Shown: positions 53,534 to 64,000 of the stretch, in pieces | Layout: every line of letters begins with the position of its first letter | Position numbering within the stretch: the first letter of the stretch is position 1 | Translations under genes and position numbers: made by a program | Assembly: GCA_023974075.1 (NCBI GenBank) | Contig: CM043796.1 | Location: forward strand, 20,480,927-20,544,926 | Direction of reading: 5' to 3' | Length of the DNA stretch: 64,000 bases | DNA from: Chaenocephalus aceratus | Lineage: Eukaryota; Chordata; Actinopteri; Perciformes; Channichthyidae | The notes under the pieces: model-generated | The model's input: only the letters and a program-made list of their open reading frames with translations | Database searches by the model: none | What the model was told of the DNA's origin: nothing

Positions 53534-54678
53534 AGGCATCTTAGATTTGATAGGGAAATAAAGTCACATTATTGAGCACGTGTTTGCATATAAGATGTTT
53601 TGAATGAGAGCCCTTTGCATATTTTTTCTTTGTAGTTTTTTATCCCAGCATTTGAGAGCTTTGTGGACCAAGTTATGAGAACAGCTACAGTTTCAAATGA
53701 ACAGTGGTTAAAAACCTTTTGCACAACTTCAGGAGAAAGAGTGCCTGTACCAAGCCCCTTAGCTGGATATACCATTAGAGGAACCTATAAGTGAAAGCAT
53801 GCCGTTGCTGATCAGAGTTGACTACATCACAGAGGGTTGGCTGTTGCTGTTGTAGACAAACCCAAACAACATATAAAGCAGGAAAATGTCTGTTCTTCTA
53901 AGAAAGCGTTCTCCAAGTCCCTTGATTGTTTCCTTGTAAGATTGAAAAGATATGCTATAATATGCTTTTATTGGTGGTTTGCTCAATGTTTTGCTCAAAT
54001 TACAAGTAGGGTAGATTGACATTGGAGCAACCAGTTTGACTTTCTCTTTTATTGTTTGAGCACTCTGTGACAGACTAAGAACAAACCAAGCGTTATCACA
54101 GATGAGATAAAGAAAACTGAACTCCGGCCTGAAAAAACTCGAGTTTAATTTATGACAGTGCATGTCGTTGCAAACTCAGACGGGCTTTAAAGCTGTTGCA
54201 AGACAGATACACCATATGTTCACTCATGTGATTGACTGTGTTCAATGTCTGTGAAAATGCTGTCGAGGTATCTTTCATGTAAATGCAGAGAGAAATACCA
54301 TCCAGTTGATGAAACGTACTTTGGAACAATTGTTATTTAGTCATAATTAACATTTTTGTGAACAGAAAATCTGTGGTAAAACGCATGTTTAAAGTTTTTC
54401 CAAAAACTCTCCTCACAGTTTCCTGTGGGATACACTTGACATTTACAATGGGACTTTGTTGTGAAAGGAGCATTTGGACAGACGGATAATACAGAACTCA
54501 GGAGACTACATCGTCACCATTGCTGGAAAAGATGAGAAGGAAACATGTTCTGAGGAGTGCACTGGTCAGGATATTGCACTTGCTTACATCACAAGAAAAC
54601 CTCTCAGACGTGTCCTTTTTTGTTTTGATTTATGTTTTTTTGCCTAAACTTAAGACTTTCTTTTTTTTCTTTTAACAG

Positions 54679-54743
54679 TGAACCTGCTGGATTCTCGCTC
54701 TGTGGTGGGTGACCTAGGATGGGTGGCCTATCCTAACAATGGG
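54679..54743 (+). CDS. epha5: epha5-like Eph receptor, coding exon 2 (start of ligand-binding domain)
   Basis: This 65-bp exon completes codon 34 (Val) and encodes residues 34-55: VNLLDSRSVVGDLGWVAYP and then NNG. This is the N-terminal strand of the Eph ligand-binding domain. The motif LLDSR..x.GxLGW is conserved across EphA receptors, and 'GDLGW' is the form I associate with EPHA5 (EPHA3 and EPHA4 usually have GELGW). The acceptor is a strong polypyrimidine tract ending TTTAACAG, and the donor is GGG followed by GTGAGT. The exon enters in phase 1 and leaves in phase 0, so it joins cleanly to the TGG codon that opens exon 3. It is too short to be found as an open reading frame by length alone; it was located by the Eph motif and the splice sites. 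Confidence 0.95.
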
Positions 54744-55589
54744 GTGAGTACAACCATTGTAAGATGTTTCAATTGTTGGCTGCATTTGGCAAATACCACA
54801 CATTTATATTTTTCTTAGTTGATGTTATCAGCAAACATAATGTCATTATTTCTTGATTGGTTGTCTTTTTAGAAACACATAGTTAGTCTTGTTTAGACAT
54901 GGTAGCTACTGTAGTACTAATACCATTGCTATCAAACCACAACAACGCTTTTTAAAATATTGTTGTAGTCTTTCAATAGTTCCGTAAGACCCAGTAACCC
55001 ATCATCAATGATCGAAATGAAGTGACCAAATAATTTTAAACTATACAATTATAAGCCCAGGGTTAGGGTTAGGGTGAACAAATCTGCTACTGCTGGTTAG
55101 CACAGTTGAGGTTGTTAACTCACTGTATGTGTATGACCAACGACACCTATGACTTTATTATTTTACACTTAAGCACATTTACTTTATCAAGGTTATAGTT
55201 CATTCAATTTCCAATCCCTCTCAGTTCATTATCGGGGTCAATTGAATTCATGAGTAAGATATTGAAAGTCATGATGGAATATATTATTCTCAAACCAGCA
55301 GTTGAGTTTCCATTACCATGTATTCCCAGGGCGAAGGCTAATAGGAGAATGACTTACTGGAGTTGGGAAATAGTTGGAATTATGTATTTTAAAGAAAAAA
55401 ATAACTGGTGTTTAGTTTAGAAAATGTATTCATGTCTTCTGGAGTTCCAACACCACCTCCACTCGTGAGACAGTAATCTGCCACCTTTCCTGGGAACAAT
55501 TTAATTCCCCATCCTCCGGGGGGTTGATTGTGTTACGGTTGGTTTTGTGCATCTATTTTATCCGCATGGAAAATCTCTCATATAGTCAA

Positions 55590-55880
55590 AACTGTTGGAA
55601 AACATTCAGCTGTACACGCCAGATCAATAGTGCTGACCGTGGCGTTTTTTCTCGGCTCTGGGTATTCAAATCACAGTCTGCTCTGTGGCTGTATGTAGAT
55701 CTGAGAGATAGTGCTGACAAAAGCAGCTGTATGCGCAATCATATTAATGAAGATGTAATTATGGCCCGTGGTTTCCACAATGCAAGTGCATAAATAACTG
55801 CATTCAGGCTGGACCAATAAGAAATAAAAGACGTGATAAGGATCTCATTATGACATCCTCTCTTATTAGCTGTTGTGTTT
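55590..55880. promoter_or_regulatory. Candidate conserved non-coding block in intron 2
   Basis: Balanced composition, with AATCATATTAATGAAG, TGTAATTATGGCC, GTGCATAAATAAC, CCAATAAG and ATTAGCTG words. It reads as an open frame of 89 codons by chance but has no protein similarity that I recognise. Regulatory role inferred. Confidence 0.3.
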
Positions 55881-56077
55881 TTATTCAGCTACAGCTTAAG
55901 GTTATTAAAATGTGTTTTTTCTTCCTTCTATTAAACCTGTCTGACAATGAAATGACAAACATGTCCCATAAAATAAATAATTGAATCACTGTTTGTCATT
56001 TTAAATAACAGATGTTATCAATGAAGACCATTATAATTCCTATCATGTTCAGCATATATTGGACAGAACCCAATCTG

Positions 56078-56080
<3 letters not shown>

Positions 56081-56159
<79 letters not shown>
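56081..56159 (+). repeat. (CA)n microsatellite, about 39 units
   Basis: Pure CA array in intron 2, followed by a pyrimidine-rich tract (about 56240-56460). Confidence 0.98.
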
Positions 56160-56161
<2 letters not shown>

Positions 56162-59100
56162 ACATTCACACCCGGTGGCAGCAGTCTTCCGTGGCTAAAT
56201 AAGATGTTGAAGAGGCACAGATTATTTTTTCTCTCATGTTCCAGATGGTTTTCCCCATCCCTCCTTTTCTCCTCCTCCAACCCTCCTTCGTCCCCATCAT
56301 CATCTCTTCTGTCATCCTTCACTTTTTTTCTGGCTCACTGCCCATCCTTCCTTGTCATCGAACATTCATCTTACTCCTTATCCCCATTTTATTCTCATTC
56401 TTGTAATCTCCTTGTCTTTTTATCTCACTATCTCCTTTCCGCTGCTTTTCCTCTTCTCCCAGAGCTTCATTGTGCTTTTGAAAGATGAATTTAAGCAAAA
56501 AGCAGATTGAGTAAAATAAGGGGTTTTAAAAAGTGTTTCAGATTTGATGGACGACCTTGAAATGTTATGACACATTTCAATGAGCAGCATGACACTGACA
56601 TAGTAGCTGAACTTGAAGACTGTAGATTAGGTTGTCACTGAAAACACTTCTCTCCTCGTCTATGACAAGCTCCTTGGAACAATATAAACAAAATGAAAAA
56701 GTGTCCTTTTTTAAGTCTACTTCAGAAGTCTGTCTTGAAGTTATAGCAAGCAGGAGGCCAGGGTAAATGTGGCTATGAAGCCTAGCAGGTTAGTTGAACC
56801 ATCTGGAGACAGGTGTGTCAGAGGTAGAGATTGGAAAAAGACGAAGGGCTGCAGGCAGTCAGACAGCAAAAGCTTAAGACGGACAAAGTGTCAGTGTCAG
56901 AGAGAACTTGGAGAAAATCAGACTCGCTGTAACCTCTCGAGAACAGAAGTACTCATGGGCAAGGAGCTTCTGATGAACTGGAGAAAGAGACAAGATTTTT
57001 ATTTGTACCAAGTTAAAAGAAGAGGCAATGTGTTCTGTCTCTGTCTCATTGTTGGTAGCATTAGGGCTGATGAGGTCGGAAATAGTTGTGTACAGACTAG
57101 AGTTTAATGCAATAATTACAGCTTGAAGATTTTCTGTAGATTATTCACAAGTTGTTTTGCTGAATGCTGATACAGAAATGTTAGGACGAAAACCACCAAC
57201 AAAATTCAAGAACGTAACACAAGTCTTTATTTGAGCTATAGTTGGAAGACTCATGAGTTGGTAATAATTGGAATGTATGTTAGTTAATGAAAGGCTTAGC
57301 ATTCATATTAATGTTGTGATGGAAAGGAAAGGGGACAAAGGGGATACAAATAAAGGTGAAGGAAAAAAACATAGCCAAATGTTGGTTCCTTGCCCATTTT
57401 GGACCATTTGGCTGTCAAGCCTTTGTCATCTAATAACTCCATTACTTCCTGTTCCAATTGCATTGGAAAGAGTGCTTGTTCGTAGATTGTGTGAGCTGCC
57501 AATCACATGTAATTTGGTGGATGCTTTTATCTGCTGCCTCCTCAAGCATCTTCAAGGGACAAGAATACAGAAAGAAAAGTCAGCATGAAAAGATGCCATT
57601 AAAGAGATGGACCCCACAATATGGATCATTTTAGTGTCCATCTATCTCAATGACCCCCCATTTTGCTCGATCTTTATCCCTGCATTAGTAGGCAAAGTCC
57701 ACTGGGCCTATAAGGACGCACACCAAGCCGAACTCAAAGAACCTCCCACTGATAAAGGATGGCTGTTGGATGTTAAAATGCTTTTAAATGTCTTGTTTTG
57801 TCCAACAACACTCGACCACACAAAGTTGTTGGTCAGTTTACAATCATACAAAACAGATAAAAGCAGCAACTTGGCACATGCTAAGCACAGCCAAATAATA
57901 CTTTATATTTTTACTTTTAAAAAAACGACTTAACTGAGGACTTTTCCTAATAGAAGACAGTTCATTATCTGACAACAAATGGACTAATTGTTGCAGCTGT
58001 AACTGCGACTAATATTGAGAATGCAATTTAATTGGGATTAGTTTAAATATTTTTAAATAATTGAACCCCAGTCATAGTTGTGGTTGACATATTTGTCTGT
58101 GTGTAGTAAGGGTAATGCTGCTGGGTTTGGCCTAGTGTGTCTTTGAATATATTGTCTTATGACATAGTAAAACTAAGCTAAAACAAGAATGGTTGACGAC
58201 AGCATTAAGATAACAAATTGGTGACCCCTAGTGATACAGTGGACATTGGCACTTCTGCACTTAAAGTTACTCAGACTGAAAGCTGATGAGCTCAAAGAAC
58301 ACTATCAAGTGCTATTAAATATTTGTCTGCCAGTTGTCTGTCTCTCTCCATTAAATCAACACCGGCTGAAATTGGTCATCATTTGGCCCTACTTTCACAA
58401 CAGGCTAAAGTTTGTGCGATAGAACAAAAAAACTTAAAATTGTGAAATTGGTGTAATTGGATAGTCTTAAGAGTCGATAAGAAAGCTATCAAAAAAACAA
58501 AAGGGCAATCTAGCATCCAAGGTGCTAAGCATATACTCAACAATGGCCTAATTATGGCTTTTTTGGTGCAGGATCCTAAAGTGTCTGTCCCTAATGATTA
58601 AGAGAAGGGGCTCAACTGTTTGTGTTAGAGATTTGTTGTTTTGCAGCTTATATGCTTTTTAGTTGACTTTTCCCCTCGTTACACTACAGTACCATGAAGG
58701 TAGGAGGACAGGTTAGGCTAAAAGAGACAGTAGAGGAGGATTATATGAAAACGTGGAACTTAGCTTTAGAAGTTCTGACAGGAAGGCGGGAAGAAGGAGA
58801 CATTGGGGACAAGGAAGAAGACAGGAGGAATTTAGGAGCTGCAATTGAACATGGTTAAAGGAAAAAGGGGACCAAAGGAAGATAGGCTAGACTTAAGATT
58901 AGATAATTAAGAAAAGAATAAAGGACAGAAAAAAATGATGATAGACATGGATGACGTGAAAAGGCATGAAGCATGAGAACTGGGATCTTGGTAGTTATTG
59001 TATAGAGGCAGGGATTGGGGGTAGAGCATGGGGGAAGGGTTCTTCCATGGATAAGGAGTGACAGGGACAGTTCTGTCACAGTGCCATGATGGTCAGCGGT

Positions 59101-61479
59101 AATGAGCGGAGTTGGAGACAGCTTTATAGACTTAGAGCCAGGAGGCCACTCAGCAAAGCCACATGGGGTCGGCTGAGTTGTGGGACACGCGGACGCACAG
59201 CACACCCACACACATTGTAGTCAACAAAACAAACATGCACACTAATGAGTAGCTGGGAGGATGCCTGTAGGGACAGTTCAGTTTGGAGGTGAAGTAGAGA
59301 AAAAAGTGGTACAGAGGGTAAATATACACTAGGGCTGTGGGATCAGGACTAAAAGGAATGATACTCAGAACTTCTAATTATTAAGACTATTCATTACCAG
59401 TGATTGAGACTGAAAACGTTCAATGTGTTGGCTTCTTGGTTTATCAGAGAAAAGCAGTAATTCACCCAAATCACAACAAAACATTTGTTCTACTTTTCTT
59501 TTCTATGCAGTTTTCGTTTGTCGATGTGTGAGATATTTGCATCGTGTTCAACGTGATGTGAGCGAATGACATCTTGATCAACCTTTGAAAAAAATATATC
59601 AGAAACATTCCTACTAGGAAACAATGTCCCAAACGTCACACTATGTGATCCCAACCATTTCTATAGGAGCTGCCCACAGCAAACTGGTCATTATCCTGAG
59701 AAACTGGGATATTGTTTTCTTGGAATTGGGTGAACTGACCCTTATGAAGAGGTTGTGAGAATTGCATGGTAGTGAGCAGGGCACACTGAAGCTTTTGAAA
59801 TCTTTTTTTTTTTTTAAACAAATGGATGGTGAATTAAGATAAAGAGGCTAAGCCTAACTTGACGTACTGTACAATTAACTCCAAAACATTTATTAGGGTT
59901 TAAAATGTTGACTATTAGTGCATGCTTTTGCTTCTTCAGTGCCTCATGATAGCATGGGTGGTCCTGACCCTACAGTGTTAGTATTTTACTCGCTTAACCG
60001 AGCCTTATGTTTGACCTCAGGAGGCCCCTACTTAAATCCAAGTACAATAGTTTAAAACACTGAGTGGAATAAGCGCTTGATCTTCCAATAGAGCAGCTCA
60101 TGCGTGGAAAACCAGGCTCAAAGTTATCACAATCCCTTCTTTCTGCCTGTCTTCTGTACCAAATCCGACCATTTCTCCATAAATATTAACTTTTGGTTAA
60201 TTCATAAAACGGGAATGGAGGCAATGAGTTAATGAGACGCGAACATGGCAAGTGGCAAACACAAATAACTGTGGGAAACAAAATGCAGCATGTCCAGTGT
60301 TGATACTGATGGTTAAGTTCTGAAAAAAAGGGAACGGGATCCGGTTGTCTTTGCGAGCGTTGCGCCAACAATAATACAGCTTCAAAGTGCTAAGGATGGG
60401 TGGGGGGAAAAGTTGTTCATTTTTTATCCTTACTTTAAAAAGAAATACAACGATGAAGTAGGAACGTCATTTTGTTTCATCTTTTTAAAGCTTTAAATGT
60501 GTGAAATCCGTGCTTAAACTAACATTAATAGTGTAGTTAAAAGTGTGTGCTTCAGTGCTCTTTTCCAAAGGTATTTATATATTCACAACCAGTTCCATGA
60601 TAGTTTGATGACTGATCAGTTGAATGAGTTAGCTTAAGCAAGAGTGATGTCAATCAACATTAGCAATCAAACAGTTAATACAGTAAAGCTGCATAGTAGG
60701 GGACTTCTCAGTGCAGACAACAGAAACCACGCTTTCTACACATACTGAATATTTGCTCCCAGGCAAACTTGGAGAAGGTCACCTCTTTAACTCCCTGCTG
60801 GACTAGCAACAATGATTGGTGTGTGTATGTGTTGTGTGGTGTGTGTGTTAAGCTGTGTAAAGCTCAGAGCAGGCTGGTGGATCTGTGTGATCTAACCAGT
60901 AAGAGGCTTAAGGTCTGCACTGGGACTGACTGGGCTGGACTCTTGGAGCGATAGGAAAAAGTCACACACAGATCTGTCTGTGCATCTACAGTATTCTTGT
61001 GAGGACCCTGGACAAACTGCATTTACTTTAACCCTAAGCTATGTCTAACCTCTACTCTCAAAACCAGGTATCAACCCTGAAACAGCCTTTAAAAAGTATG
61101 AAGGTTTGTGGAAGTGGCTTCAAATTGGACTGCTAAAAGATTGAAGTATAAGAACACACTATAATCATATCAACATGGAGGCATTGAACAACAAACATGC
61201 TGTCTAATAACACAGAACTATGAGCCAAAAAAAGAAAAGTCAGACTGAAATAGGGAGGTACGAAAAAGACAGATTGAGAACAAGACAGAAGGTTTTACAC
61301 AACGGCTACAGCATTGAGTAATATGGGCTATTAAGCTATAACACCAGATCATAGTCTGGTCCCTCTGGCCGTATTACAGTGACATGATGAAGCGCCTGTA
61401 TTAGCCATGGGAGAGTGCTAGTGATGCAGATAATAGCCACGTCCCAGGAGACCTGCAGATGGAATTAATGCTGCTGTCT

Positions 61480-61480
<1 letters not shown>

Positions 61481-61543
<63 letters not shown>
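61481..61543 (+). repeat. (AC)n microsatellite
   Basis: Pure AC array in intron 2, followed by CAGGCAGGCAGG. Confidence 0.98.
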
Positions 61544-61545
<2 letters not shown>

Positions 61546-61856
61546 CAGGCAGGGTTGCAGACACACACAAGCTTGAACACTGACGGAATCATTTGCATAT
61601 ATGCACACACAGGCAGGAAATGATACACACCGCACACACACACAGACATTATAAAGGTATGGCTGCAGTACCCAGAGATAAACACACTTTTAAGTACCTG
61701 TTAATTATATGTTTTGCTGACAAGAACTCCTCCCCTTATTCATGATAAATGCATATAAATTATATAACACTATCTCATTATATGCTGTCTGTTGCAATAG
61801 GATGAATCAAGGTGGAAAGGATGAGGATTATTCTGCCATCTATACTGTACCTAGCG

Positions 61857-61923
61857 ACACACACACCACACACACCACACACACCACACCACACCACACC
61901 ACACCACACCACACCACACACAC
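61857..61923 (+). repeat. CACAC/CACCA minisatellite-like array
   Basis: Starts with three ACACACACC units, then seven ACACC units. The period shifts from nine or ten to five bases within one array. Confidence 0.93.
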
Positions 61924-62055
61924 GCTTTCTGATTTCCTTGCCACTGTTAAGCCTTTCAACAAGGTTACTGTTGCTCATTCTTAGTCATTTCCCATGGTTC
62001 TCAATTCTCTGTTTGTCAGGGTGTTTGGTATTATCTTTTCAATTTACACACGGCA

Positions 62056-62282
62056 TCTATTGCACGTCTGTCCGTCCTGGGAGAGGGATCCCTCCTCTGT
62101 TGCTCTCCCTGAGGTTTCTCCCATTTTTCCCTTTAAACTGGGTTTTCTTTGGAAGTTTTTCCTTGTACGATGTGAGGGTCTAAGGACAGAGGGTGTCGTA
62201 TTGTCATACTGATATTCTGTACACACTGTGAAGACCACTGAGACAAATGTAACATTTGTGATATTGGGCTATATAAATAAAC

Positions 62283-62350
<68 letters not shown>
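62056..62350 (+). mobile_element. LINE 3' end with (ATTG)n terminus in intron 2
   Basis: 'tccctgaggtttctcccatt', then 'gatgtgagggtctaaggaca', 'gtgatattgggctatataaa' and 'taaa' lead into about 17 ATTG units (62283-62350). This is the 3' UTR and tail of a common teleost non-LTR retrotransposon, 5'-truncated. It lies about 490 bp before exon 3. Confidence 0.85.
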
Positions 62351-62352
<2 letters not shown>

Positions 62353-62836
62353 AGTATTCCAATACTAGCACAGATTTGACAAGACAGTTTTTCGCATTTA
62401 TACTTTTCAGTATACATTTTTCTCTTTCTCACCAGCATTTAAAAATACTATAAACATGTTTTAGTAAACTAAATCCTTTTTTTTTACAAAAACAGAGAGA
62501 ACAATCTGAAATTTGCCAAATTATGATATAGTCTGAAATGATTTGATGAAAACATTTAAAGAAGATTTCACATCATAGCAAATGTTATGTTTTGGTCAGG
62601 GGTGGTGGAATGCAATCAGAAAAATGTGTTCAAGTACTACAGTATAGTACAATTTTGAGTACAACATTTCTCAAATATTTTTAATTTAAATGAAGGTCCA
62701 AGGTACACAGCGATCAATGCATCCACCTAGTTGCTTACATATTTATATTTATATTACCTAAGGGAAGGCATCCATATGTGTTTCACCATTACCTTTTTTG
62801 GCACTCTTAATAATCTCCCTCTGTTCTTTGCCTCAG

Positions 62837-63554
62837 TGGGAGGAGATTGGGGAAGTAGACGAAGACTACGCTCCCATCCACACCTACCAAGTGTGCCGGG
62901 TGATGGAGCAGAACCAGAACAACTGGCTCCACACCAACTGGATCCTGACTGAGGGCGCCCAGCGGGTCTTCATCGAGCTCAAGTTCACCCTGAGAGACTG
63001 CAACAGCCTGCCCGGGGGGGTCGGGACCTGCAAGGAGACGTTTAACATGTACTACTACGAAACGGACGAGGGCGACGAGGAAATTGACGGAGAGATGAAC
63101 GATGGGACGGGGATGACGGAGGAGGTGGACAGGGCAATGAAGGAGAGCAGATACTTCAAAGTGGACACCATAGCAGCTGATGAGAGCTTCACAGAGCTGG
63201 ACCTCGGGGACCGCGTGATGAAGCTCAATACCGAAGTCCGCGATTTAGGTCCCCTGACCCAGAAGGGCTTCTACCTGGCATTTCAGGATCTGGGGGCCTG
63301 CATCGCTTTGGTCTCGGTGCGTGTTTTTTACAAACGCTGCCCGTTTTTGGTGAAGAGTTTGGCCGAGTTCCCCGACACCATCCCGGGCTCAGAAGCCTCT
63401 CAGCTGGTGGAGGTGGTGGGCCGCTGCGTCAATAACTCTCTGCCTTTATATGAGCCTCCCAGGATGCACTGCAGCACGGAGGGCGAATGGCTGGTGCCGA
63501 TAGGGAAGTGTGTGTGCCAGCCGGGATTTGAGGAAGTCAACGGATCTTGTCAAG
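62837..63554 (+). CDS. epha5: epha5-like Eph receptor, coding exon 3 (ephrin-binding domain, start of Cys-rich region)
   Basis: The exon is 718 bp and encodes residues 56-294 plus one base. It starts after TTTGCCTCAG with TGG (Trp56) and ends CAAG before GTAAGA. Family hallmarks are visible: HTYQVC (Cys75), NNWLHTNWI, the ephrin-contacting [12 protein letters not shown] (Arg108, Cys110), GTCKETFN (Cys120), [40 protein letters not shown] (Cys210), then a Cys-rich start with [10 protein letters not shown]. Expected disulfides are Cys75-Cys210 and Cys110-Cys120. Sequons occur at Asn254 and Asn290. The stretch [16 protein letters not shown] and the words [17 protein letters not shown] point to EPHA5 rather than EPHA3, EPHA4 or EPHA7 (recalled family knowledge). 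The oddity is an acidic insertion at residues 130-153 in the loop before the VDTIAADES strand. Eph receptors bind membrane-tethered ephrins and signal in axon guidance. Later exons (fibronectin repeats, transmembrane, kinase, SAM) lie beyond the window. Confidence 0.97.
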
Positions 63555-64000
63555 GTAAGAGGGAAACACTTGAGCGTGGAGTACTGCTTAAATAATCAAA
63601 GTCAGTTAATGATTGATACAAAAATGGTAATTTTCATAATCAGTTATTCATTTATCCAAGAAAAAAGCCAAATTAATAATTTGACGTGAGAATTGCTTAG
63701 TTTTGACCCCCTTAAATCATTACCCAGTGTTAGCATTTTGGTCTTTCTTTAGGTTTCAGGGTACACAGGCCTGTGTGTTTGCTTGTGGGTTGCCATCTTC
63801 CTCCAGTTGGTTATTTTTATACCCATGAACATGTTTGTTTTTAGTATCGTGTGTTTTGAGTGTGCGCACAGATCTGTTTTATTCTTTTACTTGGAGTGTT
63901 TCTCGCTGTGTCTCTGTGTGTGTGTTTCTCCCTAGCTTAGTGGAGGGTATTCCCTCGAGCCCTGCAGCACTTTGCTGCTCTCACACAGCCGTTGTTCTCC
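63555..64000 (+). other. epha5: Start of intron 3 of epha5
   Basis: Begins with the donor GTAAGA. The stretch is AT- and T-rich with no recognisable exon before the window ends. The next Eph exon (a short exon of the Cys-rich region) is not visible here. Confidence 0.85.

Larger units (their letters stand above)
49733..54678 (+). other. epha5: Intron 1 of epha5
   Basis: The 4,946-bp intron runs from GTAAAA to TTTAACAG. It is AT-rich. It contains a short LINE/SINE-like tail at 50600-50676, a hAT MITE at 53241-53525, and two blocks with clustered homeodomain-, octamer- and TCF-like words (about 51380-51560 and 51760-51960) that look like candidate conserved enhancers. No additional coding exon was recognised. 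Confidence 0.85.
54744..62836 (+). other. epha5: Intron 2 of epha5
   Basis: The 8,093-bp intron lies between donor GTGAGT and acceptor CTTTGCCTCAG. It holds CA arrays (56081-56159, 61481-61543), an imperfect CACAC/CACACC array (61857-61923), a LINE 3' tail ending in (ATTG)n (62056-62350), a very short telomere-like tract (55060-55074) and a homeodomain-site-rich block near 55590-55880. The remainder (56500-61480, 62351-62836) shows nothing that I recognise as a gene or repeat. Confidence 0.9.

Noticed and set aside
61857..62350. CRISPR-like array from the CACAC and ATTG tandem units
   Set aside because: The units are contiguous simple repeats without unique spacers, in vertebrate intronic DNA.
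62798..62836. Extension of the exon 3 reading frame upstream to an ATG at 62798
   Set aside because: The frame is open by chance across the polypyrimidine tract; the TTTGCCTCAG acceptor and the family motif place the exon start at 62837.
49633..63554. Assignment to EPHA3, EPHA4 or EPHA7 instead of EPHA5
   Set aside because: [25 protein letters not shown] and [17 protein letters not shown] agree best with EPHA5 as I remember it; a phylogenetic tree would settle this and could separate fish duplicates.
63555..63595. Read-through of exon 3 to a stop at 63595
   Set aside because: CAAG followed by GTAAGA is a strong donor at the phase and position conserved in Eph genes; the extra residues match no Eph sequence.

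Overview
The window is teleost fish nuclear DNA: an AT-rich, repeat-dense, mostly non-coding stretch that ends in the first three coding exons of one vertebrate gene on the + strand. That gene is an EphA receptor tyrosine kinase and is best matched to EPHA5. The evidence for a bony fish is the vertebrate Eph ectodomain with large introns, dozens of long (CA/GT)n arrays, and several repeat types known from teleosts: tRNA-derived SINEs with a TGTAA-type tail, LINE 3' tails ending in 'gggctatataaataaa' plus (ATTG)n, a long-inverted-repeat Tc1 element, hAT and Harbinger MITEs. No RNA gene, operon, CRISPR array or bacterial feature was seen.

Layout. 1-49,340 is intergenic or upstream sequence with no gene I can support. 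It holds: a perfect 84-bp-arm hairpin (516-737); a minus-strand LTR with a GC-rich, internally duplicated flank (about 3,940-5,464); a dispersed segment present twice (about 2,186-3,075 and 26,930-27,645); two facing SINEs (18,440-18,845); a nested DNA-transposon complex (26,552-30,313) in which a transposase-like gene is broken by two hAT elements with perfect 8-bp target duplications; an 817-bp palindromic Tc1 derivative carrying telomere-like TTAGGG tracts (33,598-34,414); a transposon-rich block (37,417-39,140); and a three-copy 0.6-kb repeat family (41,668-45,605), one copy of which carries a Harbinger-like MITE that the other copies lack.

49,380-63,554 is the 5' part of epha5: a GC-rich promoter-proximal segment, exon 1 (signal peptide), intron 1 (4.9 kb), exon 2 (65 bp), intron 2 (8.1 kb), exon 3 (ligand-binding domain and start of the cysteine-rich region), then the start of intron 3. 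The gene continues past the right edge.

The most interesting points are: (i) an acidic insertion of about 17 residues in the class-specificity loop of the ephrin-binding domain; (ii) the 3.76-kb transposon with 36-bp inverted repeats and a decayed protein with a YSDTCGGQNRN motif, whose superfamily I cannot name with confidence; (iii) the palindromic Tc1 with telomeric motifs in both arms; and (iv) an upstream ORF that overlaps the epha5 start and terminates just before the first splice donor. Family names for repeats are from memory of motif patterns, without database comparison.
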